Part shown: one piece after another, positions 9,717-20,558 of the stretch
Position numbering within the stretch: position 1 is the first letter of the stretch
How the letters are laid out: each line of letters begins with the position of its first letter
NCBI GenBank assembly: GCA_015680905.1
Contig: CM027378.1
Span: 56,073,501-56,137,500, forward strand
DNA length: 64,000 nt
Source: Coptis chinensis
Lineage: Eukaryota; Streptophyta; Magnoliopsida; Ranunculales; Ranunculaceae
Direction of reading: 5' to 3'
Notes under the pieces: model-generated
What the model was told of the DNA's origin: nothing
The model's input: the letters and a program-made list of their open reading frames with translations, nothing else
Database searches by the model: none
Translations under genes and position numbers: made by a program

Positions 9717-10161
9717 GGTGTTGGATTTGTTTTACTTGGTTTTGAACCACTTGATTTGTACTATTTATCTTTCCTTTTGTTTTACGTATTATTTGTGGCA
9801 TTGTGTGAAAAATGGATTATCTTCATACACAAAATATGTGTTGGACCAGTTAAAATTTGGTCCTGATAGAAATCATAATAATCAGTTCGGGTACCCACGG
9901 GTTTTTTACTATTCGGTTCTACAGTTTCGGTTCTTTATTGGTTCGGTTCTTAATGACCCATTTTAATACCCAAAACCGGAACATTCGGTTTCAGTTCTGG
10001 GTAATCAGGTACCCATTGGCACCCCTAGGTGTTACGGTGTTAAAACTAAAAATATTATTCCCACTGTATTTTCTGTATTTGGAGTCAAAAGAATTCTTAA
10101 CCGACTCCCCTAAACTAATTTTTTGTGTCAAATTAGTTCAACATATATATATATATATACA

Positions 10162-10495
10162 CTAGCTTGTAGGTGCGTATGCCCTTGCATACACATCGGC
10201 TCTTTTGAAAATATGTAGATTTTTTTTTAGGAGAGTTTTAATCAAGTTTTAAAAACGCATTTTTTCAATTGGGAGAGACATTCTGTTTTAATAGGAGAAT
10301 GATTCTCGCTTTAATTAAAAGTGCTAGAATTTGTTTTAATAGGAGATTAATTCCCGTTATAATAGGAGAGAAATTCCCATTGTAAAAAAAGATTTTCGTT
10401 TTCAAATAGGAGAGAAATTTATGTTTTAATAGGAGATGACGTGGAATTTTAATAGTGCTCGAAAAATACCCCTTGTGGGAGCTTTAATATATATA
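10162..10495 (-). mobile_element. Small non-autonomous Helitron, 3' end clear
   Basis: On the minus strand the 3' end shows the Helitron signature: a perfect 6-bp stem GTATGC/GCATAC with a 4-base loop (10177-10192), 11 bases, then CTAG (10162-10165) followed by T, at a (TA)n target. The body contains several copies of TTTTAATAGGAGA. The 5' TC end is not seen; the copia LTR begins at 10496 and may have cut it off. Confidence 0.6.
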
Positions 10496-10766
10496 TGAAA
10501 TCTGTGGGCTTATATGGATGCCCACCATTGATTTGTGTTTATCCTAATAGTCATATATCTGGTGTTTATCCTGATAACCCTCTATCTGGTATTTATCCTG
10601 ATAATCCTTTATCTTGGAAAGGAGGTTACTTAGTTGCATATAAAGGTAACCTCCTCCTATTTAGACTTACCTCAATGAATAAGAATTATCTCTATCTCAT
10701 TCTCTAAATGATTCAATACATGTTAAGTTAGTGTGGTGTTATCTCCAAATCGGTTTAATTCTAACA
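10496..10766 (+). repeat. 5' LTR of copia 2
   Basis: Starts TGAAATCTGTGGGC and ends TTCTAACA. It contains three near-copies of a 28-bp unit (TATCTGGTGTTTATCCTGAT type, about 10550-10615) and a TATA-like CATATAAAGG near 10637. It matches 20004-20430 closely apart from the insertion there. Confidence 0.92.
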
Positions 10767-10785
10767 CGTTATCAGCATGATAGTC
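10767..10785 (+). promoter_or_regulatory. Probable primer binding site
   Basis: CGTTATCAGCATGA directly follows the LTR. Many plant copia elements have TTATCAGCACGA at this position, matching an initiator-Met tRNA. Confidence 0.6.
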
Positions 10786-11945
10786 TCTAGCTTTGGATTA
10801 AAGCAATTGTTACCAACAATTTTAAGGTTGTTTGACAATGAATACGAAGAAGAAAGATTCCTAGTTTTCGTTTATGTGTTAAGCGATTAAGAGGTACGTT
10901 TTTGCGTTTTTAGTTACGGTATTATCTAGTATATTATCGTCAAGTTGCTCTACTAACAGTTAGTATGTGGAGCCGAAGGTTGATAAAAAAATTTGTGTTT
11001 CAATTGGATTAATGTTAATCCTGAATATTGGCATGGTAACAACAATTGTTGTTGTTACTGTACTTTATTGTACTGCATAAATTTTTTATGATCTTTGTTT
11101 GTTAGCGATGCAAGTTTCTTTATAGTCTGTACATGTGATTCTTGGTTTAAAAGATAGATGCTATAGTTGGTCACGATATATAGGTTCATAAGATGGGTGT
11201 CATCAAAAAAGAATTTTTGCATACTCTCTCTTGAGTTTGAAGTGCAAGAAATTGAGGTTTTGGTGCACATGCTTCAGCGTGAGCAACTTGTGAACACCTA
11301 TGATAACTATAATAATTTGTTTATTATATAAGTAGCATGACTTCAAGTCTAATTTCTTTCTCATGCGATGAGGCGATAAGGTTTCAGTAAAAAGGATTAA
11401 AACTAGATTCATGAAATATGGATTGTAAGTCTGGAAATAACATGTGACCAGTTTAGTATCACATGCTCGGTCTATTTAGACGATATGATTACTATATTGT
11501 GGAACTCTTCTAATTGCTATTCTTTGTGAATCCACGTTTGAGTTCGAAATTTGGATATCTAAGCCACTCTAAACGAAAACTGCTATAACTTTCTGCTCGA
11601 TGATCGGATTCACAATCCACCTTTTGCATTAGAAAGCTAACGCACAGATGCTTCCAACGGTGTATGGCTTGGAGCCTAATTCATTCAGAGCTGATTCAGT
11701 TTTACAGTTCTTTATGGGCCAATTTCTCGTCGAATAGCGAAACGTGGTAATCTGATTTTTCAATCAGATAGGTATCGTATTCCTTACCAAATCTATGCAA
11801 TTCTTTGTTTTATATTGTGAGATGGATTAAAACATAGAATTACATGCTAGGGTTTTTAATTTAAGGAAATTTCTTTTCTTTTCATTTTTTTTTTTATGTA
11901 TACTATTGAACAATGATGTAGACCCTAAAGTTCTACGATATATTT

Positions 11946-12345
11946 GGAACCCGAAGTTCCAAGATCTATTTTTTTTAGGAACCTGAAGTTCCAAGAATTA
12001 AATTGTTAGGAACCCGAAGTTCCAAAATCTATTTTTTTTAGGAACCTGACGTTCCAAGATCTAATTTTTAGGAACTAGAAGTTCTAAGGTCGAATTTTTA
12101 GGAACCTAAAGTTCCAAGATCTATTTTTTTTTAAGAACCTAAAGTTCCAAAGATTCAATTTTTAGGAACCTGGAGTTCCAAGATCGTCTGGTTGACTATA
12201 TCGACTTAGTCAAGTCCAACCCATAAGGACTAGTCCGGTTTTGGCCCATTACAGTGGTCATTTATGTAGGCCCAATTCGTTTTTATAGCTATTTTGTTTT
12301 CAAGAACTTGAAGTTCTAACATAAATAAGGACTTGCAGTTCTAAA
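11946..12345 (+). repeat. Array of short palindromes in the copia 2 leader
   Basis: Eight near-copies of GGAACCTGAAGTTCC occur at 11946, 11978, 12009, 12041, 12071, 12101, 12134 and 12165, spaced 29-33 bases and separated by T-rich spacers ending TTTTTAGG. Two looser copies lie near 12302 and 12328. Each unit pairs GGAAC with GTTCC across five bases. They sit in the untranslated leader just before the gag ATG. Confidence 0.9.
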
Positions 12346-12398
12346 AATCATGTATGTTTAACTCCATGTATGTTTCATCTGTTACAATTACTTGAAAG

Positions 12399-12730
12399 AT
12401 GTCAAACCTTACTAAACTCGATTTTCAAGCTCTTTCAATTAGAGGCGACAATTATTTATCATGGCAGTTGGATGCCAAGATCCATTTACAATCTAAAAAA
12501 ACTTGGTGATGCTATTAAAAGAAGGAAACAAAATGAGCCCAGAGGAAAAGGCCACAACTCTCATATTCCTACGTCATCATATTCATGACGACTTAAAGAA
12601 TGAGTACCTAACAGAGGAAGACCTAGCAGGTCTTTGGAAATCCCTGAAGGATAGGTATGATCACCAAAAGATGGTCATACTACCAAATGCAATGGAAAAG
12701 TTTGATGAGCAAACTTTCATCCTTGGAATG
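12399..12730 (+). pseudogene. copia gag (UBN2-type), truncated
   Basis: From ATG at 12399: MSNLTKLDFQALSIRGDNYLSW, the usual start of this plant copia gag, then after a frame change KEGNK, SPEEKATTLIFLRHHIHDDL, EYLTEEDLAGLWKSLKDRYDHQ, all characteristic of the UBN2/gag-polypeptide family. Similarity stops near 12730, so about the first third of gag remains. A one-base loss near 12505 breaks the frame. Confidence 0.88.
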
Positions 12731-12974
12731 ATTTATTTAGTTAATTATATTTTTATTACCAATTCATTGAACGTTTACCGTTAATATTGTATTTACTTCA
12801 TGGACAGTCTAGGCCAGGATTGTCGTTAATATTTTGAATTTCCTTATTATGAATCTCAAGTTTTATTTTTCTTAATATACTTGTGCTAGTATCAATCTTT
12901 ACAAATTTATTTTGCTTTATGTTAAAATGTATGGATATATAAATGGAGAAAAGTATTATGGATATATGTCCGAT

Positions 12975-13635
12975 AGACTATACCCATAAATGAGAAAGAC
13001 ATTGTGTAACATATCTAATGTTGGGAGCAAGACGCTCACTTAGACAGTCTGTATTACATAATTGTCAATTTAATGAGACAATATTCCCGTCGTTAGGGGG
13101 AGAAAAGCAATGGTTGCTCTAAGGAACGATGTGAAACAACTTGGATCACATTCTCTGTCTCATTAAGGATAATGAATGTGATTATATGAGATAAGGAAAA
13201 TGATACACTTGCAAGCGGTTGCAGAGAAAATGCCTAAGCATTTAATGATATGGTAAAAGTAACCATGAATGTGCCAGCCATAATTGATGTTCCATTTGGA
13301 CGGGGTCCAAACATGGCGGCAAATGAATCTACTATACGATAAAAGCGTGGTAGACTTATAGAATCCAAAAAGAGTGCTCCTAGGAGAGGAGAACTGAGGA
13401 ACCATCTTGTCCAAATAATAGTCAGGTAATGGCTGGAGCTCCATAAACAAATAATGAAAATGTGCAAATATCCAAATTCACTGAAATGCCTATATATGGT
13501 TGCCCATAAAGAGGCACGGGTACCTGAAAATGAAGAGATCGATCTCAATATTCCATGCATGTTCAGGTGAATTGTGCGATAGAAAAGCACTTGTCATGGA
13601 TGACATATTTAGCTATGGTATAGCTATTGGAAACC
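12975..13635 (+). pseudogene. copia integrase C-terminus and connector to RT
   Basis: Interrupted frames give FNETIFPSLGGEKQ near 13070, then a connector with VPAIIDVPFGRGPNMAANES near 13270 and KRGRLIESKKSAPR near 13340, then PENEEIDLN and DDIFSYGIAI just before the insertion at 13641. This order is the standard link between integrase and RT in this copia lineage. Many stops are present. Confidence 0.8.
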
Positions 13636-14389
13636 CGGGGTGAAACAAAACCCAATACTCTATTATCAAACACGATATAAAAAAAAACTAAAATCCAAAG
13701 AAAACTAAAAGGAACAACTCTTCATCACATTATTAAACTACAAAGAAACTAACCAACTTTATTACATTTGTCTCAAAACAAAACCGTACACTTCAGAAAA
13801 ACTTAAACCAGAAGACTCTAAGAGCAATTCCAAATCATGTGTCCTCATCCACTGCACTCTACCATCTATGTTTCCAAGAACACACCCACGTTGCAAAACA
13901 AAACAAAATGGGTCAGCAAATTGAATTTGCTGGTATGAGTAAGAATAAATATAAAATAGCAATACGTTCATATCTTTCGAATAAAGAAATATATTATTCA
14001 ATCATTTCAACTTGGAAGACAAGTTAGTTCCGTATTCTCAAAACGGCATGCAGTTTCTTCCCAAGTAAAATTTCAACCCCCAATATACATTTCCAAGAAA
14101 TCTCATATAACAGTATTCATCATGCTCACTTTCCAAAATAACTCACAATATAATTTCCACTTATATTCAACTTATTACATACACATATGATAATTTATTT
14201 AAATATGAGTATGATACACTTTACCTTTAAGCCAGCATGTCGTCTTAAGGTAGGACAACGTCTCTGCATAAAAAGTTAATAAGTCCTACCCTCCTGCAAA
14301 ATAAAGTTAGATTTTCCAAACGTAATCATTTATAGTATACACCTATTTCACTCTCACTGCAACCATCATGGGTATATATAATCTGGCAT

Positions 14390-14560
14390 AATATATCGCC
14401 AATATTAACATTCATGTCACACCACCATATCCATTATATCATAATATATCACCAATATTAATTAACATTCATATCACACCACCATATCCATCATATCATA
14501 AAATATCACCAATATTAACTAACATTCATATCACACCACCATATTCATCATATCACGCTA
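14390..14560. repeat. About 57-bp tandem repeat, three units
   Basis: Units contain ATATCACCAATATTAA, CATTCATATCACACCACC and ATATCCATCATATCAT in the same order three times with few changes. Confidence 0.8.
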
Positions 14561-14670
14561 ATCATATTCACATTCCTTCGTAAGAATTTATATGCATCAT
14601 ATCATAATATATCACCAATCATATTCAACAACTCGCTTATACTTAAAGCTAATATTTTTCTTAAAAGCCA

Positions 14671-14940
14671 CTCGTCTACTTATGAGAACGAGAAAATATA
14701 TCACAACTAGGGAGTACATTCATCCCTCGTGAGTATCAACTCACACAAACCACGTATACATTTCCTTGTAAGATATAATGTACATCATAATACATAAATA
14801 TTCATATGCAATAACTCAGTCACACATAAAATCAATATTTTACTTGGATATCACTCGTCTACTTATGAGAACGAGGAAAAAGTCACAACCAGGGAGTACA
14901 TTCATCCCTCGTGAGTATCAACTCACACAAACCACATAAA
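14671..14940. repeat. Direct repeat of about 90 bp, 183 bases apart
   Basis: CTCGTCTACTTATGAGAACG begins at 14671 and again at 14854. The match runs on through GGGAGTACATTCATCCCTCG and CAACTCACACAAACCAC in both copies. Confidence 0.85.
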
Positions 14941-15283
14941 CATTTCTCATAATAAATCATATACATCATATGCAATAACTCCATCACACGTAAAATTAAT
15001 ATTTTACTTTGCTTATTAATTATCTCGTTGACTCATTTATTAAAAGACACAGCCCAACCTTTAGTTCCTACTCCACGATTTGCACTACACACATTTGCCA
15101 AATCACACATATCCGTGTGCCTCACTCACACCGAATACCACTACAAGACATATGTCCTAAGCGGGGATATCGCCTCTAGGAAACATATTTTCATCTTATA
15201 AACTCATAACTTGTGAGTCACAGCCATCTCTGGGCTCCCCATACACACAATCACAAAGCCTCTTTTGGGCATAACAAAATATC

Positions 15284-15520
15284 AGGTCATTCATGACATA
15301 TTCAATGAATACCTTGGGTCATTCCCGCCACATTCAAGGAATACCCATCATAACACTGACAGGTCATTCATAGCACATTCAATGAATACCTTGGGTCATT
15401 CTCGCCACATTCAAGGAATACCCATCATAACACTAACAGGTCATTCATAGCACATTCAATGAATACCTTGGGTCATTCCCGCTACATTCAAGAAATACCC
15501 ACATACATTCTCATACATTC
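15284..15520. repeat. 77-bp tandem repeat, about three units
   Basis: TTCAATGAATACCTTGGGTC starts at 15301, 15378 and 15455, giving a constant 77-base period. The units also share CATTCAAGGAATACCC. Frames that run through the array are open by chance and are not genes. Confidence 0.93.
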
Positions 15521-15567
15521 AAGGAATACAGCCAACCCGCAAGGCGAATGCCTTAGTTCCTCTCTAA

Positions 15568-15863
15568 GGCTGAGTCCAATGGCTCCCTATCCCTTTAAAA
15601 GTAGAGCTAAAGTCAACAGATTTTACTTTCTATCATTAATTTCCTCTTTATATATACAAAGGATTCTACTCTCTATCTCTATTTTACTCTCTATATATAA
15701 AGAGTAAAATAGAGATAGAGAGTAAAATCCTTTGTATATATATATAGAAAAATAATGATAGAGAGTAAAATATGTTGACTTTAGCTCTATTTTGTTGACT
15801 TTAGCTCTACTTTATTGACTTTAACACTACTTTTAAAGGGATAGGAAGCCATTGGACTCAGCC
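15568..15863. mobile_element. Tourist-like MITE, 296 bp, foldback
   Basis: Ends are GGCTGAGTCCAATGG and CCATTGGACTCAGCC, flanked by TAA on both sides (15565-15567 and 15864-15866), the 3-bp duplication expected of PIF/Harbinger MITEs. The inverted similarity continues inward through ATCCCTTTAAAAGTAG and nearly to the centre, so the whole element can form one long hairpin. The arms contain GTTGACTTTAGCTCTA repeated about three times on the right. Confidence 0.85.
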
Positions 15864-18571
15864 TAAGGCGGCTTTTCCCATGACATCATTAGTCATAAAC
15901 ATTTCATTTCATTTCTTTTCATCAAAGAGGTGGGGAGAGATCTAAAGATATGGGCTACGACACATTAAATTTTCACCGGACACTTTTACATCGGATTTTA
16001 ACACTCAAGAGTTCTTAGTTATTATAATATTTTCATTACAAAACAAACATCGTCTCAAACAATAATTTATTACTAAAGATTCCAAACACAATAACTAATC
16101 AACTCACCTCATTATCAATTATATAAATCTTAGATATCAAAAAGTTCAATAAAAAATAACGCATTAGTTAAATGTCTCATGAATACATTTTAAACAACCA
16201 TAATCACGTACACAATTAAGTACTAACATTGTACACATATAGTTATCACAAAAACTAATATATAATAATATAATATAGTGACTACACCTGTACATAAGGT
16301 TGTCTATGTATCCAATCTTTTAAGATTAGAATTAAACCTTACGTAGCTCTTAACCAATAAATATCAACATCCTTATATGTACCTTTAAGGAAAACAACAA
16401 TTTATATTATATAGAATCACATACAATAAGTTTCAAATACTCCCACAATCATATACGTAAAGTTTCATACCCAGAGATACAATATGAACCTTTAAATCTA
16501 AAAACTCACAAATGGATATTTCTCTACTTTTGATTCTAAAAAAATGATCTTATGAACCATGTCGGTTCCAAATAAAACCACAGTCTAAAAGTTTGCTACA
16601 AACACTATATAAAACACCCAAGAAGAGTTTAAGAGACTCTTAGTTCATTACTAGACATATTTTCCAAAATAGGTTCATACACATAAAAGATAACACGGTA
16701 GGTTTTCTAGCCAACTTGTCAATGTTATAGTTTTTCCTACATTTATCCAAAATGACATGTAACTTAATTATTTAGAAACTAGGGTATGTAGACATACTTT
16801 TTCATGTATAACTCGAAGTCCCAACCTCAGCCCGTATAAAAGAAAACTTAGGTTGAAAACGGTAAATTGGTTTCTAATTTCAGCAAATTGGATTTCTGAC
16901 GGACTATCTTCCAAATGGAACAACTCTTTCCACAGGTATCCAAATACATCGAGGCTTTTTGTGTTGAAAAACTAACACACAGAAATTATTTTTTTATGTT
17001 TTACAAAAATACTCAATCTTATTCTAAGTATACGAAAACTAGGTTAGAACACAGTGCATAGAAACTGATTTCTGACGCATTGTTTTATGTTAGTCAGACT
17101 TCCAGACATCATATCTACCTCCACTAACCTCGGAATATGAGTTAGAAAGAAGATTTATAAAACTCACCTTTTCATGTTTTACAAAAACTCTAAATCTCCC
17201 CCTAGCTTTATGCAATTTGTGATCAAACCCTATGCAGAAAACTATTTTCTGACAAATAGAATTTCTGACGCATTGAATTGTCGAGGTCATATCTTTTCCG
17301 TCACTCATCCAAATTAAGTGAAGCTCACTGCGTCGGATAAACGACTCTCTAAGGTTTCATTAGGTTTTGGTTTCACACAAATCTACAAAGTATAGTGTCC
17401 TATACACTTTCTACAATGCAACCAATCCAGAATATATGCACAAACAGTTATCATATATTGAAGTTAGTTTTCATAATCTTAAACACGAGTATGAACTCGA
17501 GTCAAAGTATGAGGTTGTACTTCTGTAAGTCTAGATTCTAATGGTTTTGGAATCAACACAAAAGAGTAAATATTTTATTTTATATGATTTTATTACTGAA
17601 GACTGCTCAGTTTCAGTCCCAGTTTCTACGTCAGACTTCAACTTAAATTTCAGTATGCGAAACGACTAGATATGAAATTTTACAAAACACAAAAATTGTA
17701 GATATGCGTGTCTACAGTAGACAAGCGTTGAATTCATATCAAAAAAATCAAAAACGAATTTTCTATTCTTAAATTACTAAGAATAGTTCTGAAATTCTGA
17801 AAATCAAAACCCTATACCATGAATCCAATGATTTCACATCATTCAAAATAGTTGCAGGCCTATATAATACTACCAATTAATCAATAAACACATAGTTTAC
17901 TCACTACCGTATACAAGTACTCCTGAACACAACAACACATATATATCAAAGCTAAATTTTTGGTGCCAGTAACTCAATATACTGAAAGTCTCTGATTAAA
18001 CAAATAATTTCGATCTCAAAGTTCTATATCATTATAGAGAATTAAATACATAACTAATCTAAACCATCGTAATAAATCAATTATATGAAAATAAGGTTTA
18101 GACTACTCACCCGAAATTGAATTTGCAAAAGAATACCCATATATGCTACCTTTTCTCCTATCCCTTTTCTTCTTCATCCCCTTCTTTTTATTTCATTCAA
18201 TAAAAAATATTCCTTTTAATGGAGGCTAGGGTTTTGTTTTTGAATAATGAGATTTTTACAGAAGAAATTCGCAGGTATTGTTTATCCAATGTTTTAAGTC
18301 TGTTTAAGTTAACCTATGGGCCTCAAATGGGTCTAAAACACTCAAGGTCCATACCTATATGAATAAGTACCTTTTAACAATGTTTTCAAGTCTAAAAATG
18401 ATTCTAAAATACCCACACAAGTTCTAACAAACAATTCAAGTAAAAACAATTTTGAAAAATCAACAACAACCAAACAAATTCTAGAACAAGCTAGACTTCA
18501 TAATATAATAGTTATTTTCAATTTAAAATAATATAATTTATGTTATTTAAAAATTGGGGTTGTTATAGACA

Positions 18572-18860
18572 ATGATGAAAAATAAATGAACCACGTGTTT
18601 TGTCGACAAAGGAAAGATTGGCCAATCTAGAATTTGCTATTCAAGCATAATTAAACTCTTTGAAAAACGTGGTGTGGACCTATAGTAAAATCCGAGGTTG
18701 GATTCAATATAGTAGCAGCAAGTTTGGTTGGTATAAACTTGATTGGGACTCCTAAGGAATTGGAGAAAACTGCTGACTATAGATTTTTGAAATGAAATGG
18801 ACAAAGCACATGGTTGTGCGAAATTTGGATTTGGATAAGGATCCATTTCGACTAAAGGAA
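18572..18860 (+). pseudogene. copia RT remnants
   Basis: NDEN-like, CRQRKDWP, LLFKHN and GPIVKSEVGFN match the start of the copia RT domain. Further on KDPFRLKEEHEEVLGLET matches the linker before RNase H. The catalytic centre (QLDV, YVDD) is missing, so the RT core has been deleted. Frames change repeatedly. Confidence 0.75.
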
Positions 18861-18982
18861 GAACATGAGGAAGTTCTTGGTCTTGAAACTACTCTACTTA
18901 AGTGATATGGAAGTATTTATAGAACATGAGGAAGTTCTTGGTCTTGAAACTACTCTACTTGAGTGATATGGAAGTATTTATG
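18861..18982. repeat. 61-bp tandem duplication
   Basis: GAACATGAGGAAGTTCTTGG begins at 18861 and 18922. The two 61-base copies differ at about one position (TTAAGTG against TTGAGTG), so the duplication is recent compared with the decay around it. Confidence 0.95.
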
Positions 18983-19662
18983 TATCTAGCACAATACGTG
19001 CACAAGATCAGACATTGCATTTTCTATTAGTTTCTTATCAAGATATAATTGTGCACATACACTTAGACACTGGAATGATGTCAAACACATATTGAGATAT
19101 TTTTATGGAATAACTTGTATGAAACTATTTTATTCTTATGGTTCCACTAATGACTATGATCTAGTTGGCTATGCAGTCTTTGGTTATCTATCTGACCCTC
19201 AGAAGGGTCACTCCCAAACAGGTATGTATTTCTTAGTGGTAATGCTAACATTTGTTGGCATTGCACTAAACAAACTTTAGTGGCAACTTCCTCTAACCAC
19301 TCTGAAATTTTAGCTTTTCATGAAGCTAGTCGTGAATGTGTATGGCTAAGGTTATTAATTGGGCATATTCGTAGTTCTTGTCAATTACCTTCTATAATAG
19401 GTGTTCCCAACATTATTTATGAGGATAATGCAGCTTGTATAGCCCAGATTCAAGAAGGATTTATAAAAGGAGACATGACAAAACACATTGCGCCAAAATT
19501 CTTTTACACTCATCAGCTTCAGAAGAAGAAGCAGATTAAGGTCGAGCAAGTTCGTTCTAGTGACAACCTTGCTGATCTCTTCACTAAATCACTACCGAAG
19601 CATACATTTCAAAAGCTTGTATATAGGATCGGCATGCACAGAGTTCACCACCAAGCCATATA
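18983..19662 (+). pseudogene. copia RNase H and C-terminus of Pol
   Basis: Across three frames: DIAFSIS, GYLSDPQKGHSQTGMYFL, then from 19280 a 127-residue open stretch with ATSSNHSEILAFHEASRECVW, IYEDNAACIAQIQEG, KHIAPKFFYTHQL and DLFTKSLPKHTFQKL. These are the RNase H catalytic-Glu (SEILA), Asp (EDN) and terminal (DLFTKSLP) blocks of copia Pol. A frameshift near 19240 separates the first and second parts. Confidence 0.9.
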
Positions 19663-20003
19663 AAGACTTGTCTTTATCAGGGGGAGTAATAGAACAAGGG
19701 GAGCATCCTGAAGAATATGTCCCAGGACATATGCACTGTACTCTTTTCCCTTATCTAGGTTTTATCCCACTGGATTTTCCTAGTAAAGATTTTAATGAGG
19801 CAGTATTAAGCAAGTCACAATGATTCTGAGTAATGTTGTACTCTTTTTCCTTCGCTTTGGGTTTTTCCCACTGGGTTTTCCTTAGCAAGGTTTTTATGAG
19901 GCAACTGTCATTGGATAGTTATAGAGCATCCAAAAGAATGCCACAAAAAGATGCATCCACCATAATTTCCACAAGAATGGTGGACATCCAAGGGGGAGTG
20001 TTA

Positions 20004-20430
20004 TGAAATATGTGGGCTTATATGGATGCTCACTATTGATCTGTGTTTATCCTGATAGTCCTCTATCTGGTGTTTATCCTGATAACCCTCTATCTAGTAT
20101 TTATCCTGATAATCCTTTATCTTGGAAATGAGGTTACCTAGTTGTATATGAAGGTAACCTCCTCCTATTTAGACTTACCTCAATGAATAAAAATTATCTC
20201 TATCTCATTCTCTCAATGATTCAATACATGTTAAGTTAGAGCATCTTTAGGAGTGATACCAACCTAGCATCAAACACCAAATTTCCAACAATTTGGTGTT
20301 TTTTCAACTTCAGGAGAGTCTGATGAAAACACCAAAAAAACACCAAACCAAACACCAAATCGGCCAATATTTGGTTATAGCTTTAGTGTTAAATTAGTGT
20401 GGTGTTCTCTCCAAATCGGTTTAATTCTAA
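20004..20430 (+). repeat. 3' LTR of copia 2, with a 158-bp insertion
   Basis: Preceded by the purine tract AAGGGGGAGTG (19990-20000). It matches 10496-10766 to ATGTTAAGTTAG at 20239, is interrupted, and resumes at 20398 with TGTGGTGTTCTC. It ends TTCTAA where the 5' LTR ends TTCTAACA; the CA is lost where the next element begins. Confidence 0.9.
20240..20397. mobile_element. 158-bp insertion in the 3' LTR, MITE-like
   Basis: Absent from the 5' LTR and flanked by TTAAGTTAG on the left and TTAAATTAG at its right end: a 9-base direct repeat with one mismatch, the length expected for hAT- or Mutator-like insertions. It starts AGCATCTTTAGGAGTG and is rich in AACACCAAA. Clear terminal inverted repeats were not found. 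Confidence 0.6.
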
Positions 20431-20464
20431 GATGGGTTGTCATTTTAAAAGTTGTCAAGGTAGC

Positions 20465-20518
<54 letters not shown>

Positions 20519-20558
20519 GGTATGGCTACCTTGACAGCTTAAAATGACAACCCATCTT
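20429..20558. repeat. Inverted repeat arms around a (TA)n core
   Basis: A left arm of about 37 bases (20429-20465, starting AAGATGGGTTGTCATTTTAA) and a right arm (20519-20558, ending AATGACAACCCATCTT) are near-perfect complements around about 50 bases of (TA)n. The right arm is the left end of the MULE. The left arm is a second copy of the same end pointing the other way. Confidence 0.85.

Larger units (their letters stand above)
13641..18571 (-). mobile_element. 4.9-kb non-coding insertion, probably a long solo LTR
   Basis: It splits the copia connector: DDIFSYGIAI lies left and NDEN-like sequence right. Read on the minus strand it begins TGTCTATAACAACCCC and ends GGGTTTTGTTTCA, so it has TG/CA ends of the kind seen on very long gypsy (Tat/Retand-like) LTRs. 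It has no coding capacity, several internal tandem repeats and one MITE. No target duplication was found (CGGGG left, ATGAT right), so the borders or the class may be wrong. Confidence 0.45.
10496..20430 (+). mobile_element. Ty1/copia retrotransposon 2, internally deleted and interrupted
   Basis: LTRs lie at 10496-10766 and 20004-20430 (the second enlarged by a 158-bp insertion and missing its last two bases). A primer-site region follows the 5' LTR and a purine tract AAGGGGGAGTG precedes the 3' LTR. Coding remains are gag (12399), the integrase-RT connector (about 12975-13635), RT fragments (18572-18982) and RNase H (to 19662). Integrase core and most of RT are deleted. A 4.9-kb non-coding block (13641-18571) is inserted in the connector. 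Without insertions the element would be about 4.9 kb. Confidence 0.9.

Noticed and set aside
9453..9866. 137-residue frame with a run of about 20 Asn
   Set aside because: The run comes from the (TAA)n microsatellite. The frame has no family match and passes a likely splice donor at 9716; the same tract also gives a poly-Ile frame.
9860..10030. Possible hAT MITE end (TTGGCACCCCTA motif)
   Set aside because: Only one end resembles a hAT terminus and no matching inverted end or 8-bp duplication was found.
11946..12179. Heat-shock elements in the copia 2 leader
   Set aside because: GAA and TTC half-sites are present, but their spacing (one base) does not match the two-base rule of a heat-shock element.
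19488..19823. 111-residue frame after copia RNase H
   Set aside because: Overlaps the RNase H gene in another frame and runs into the untranslated 3' region.
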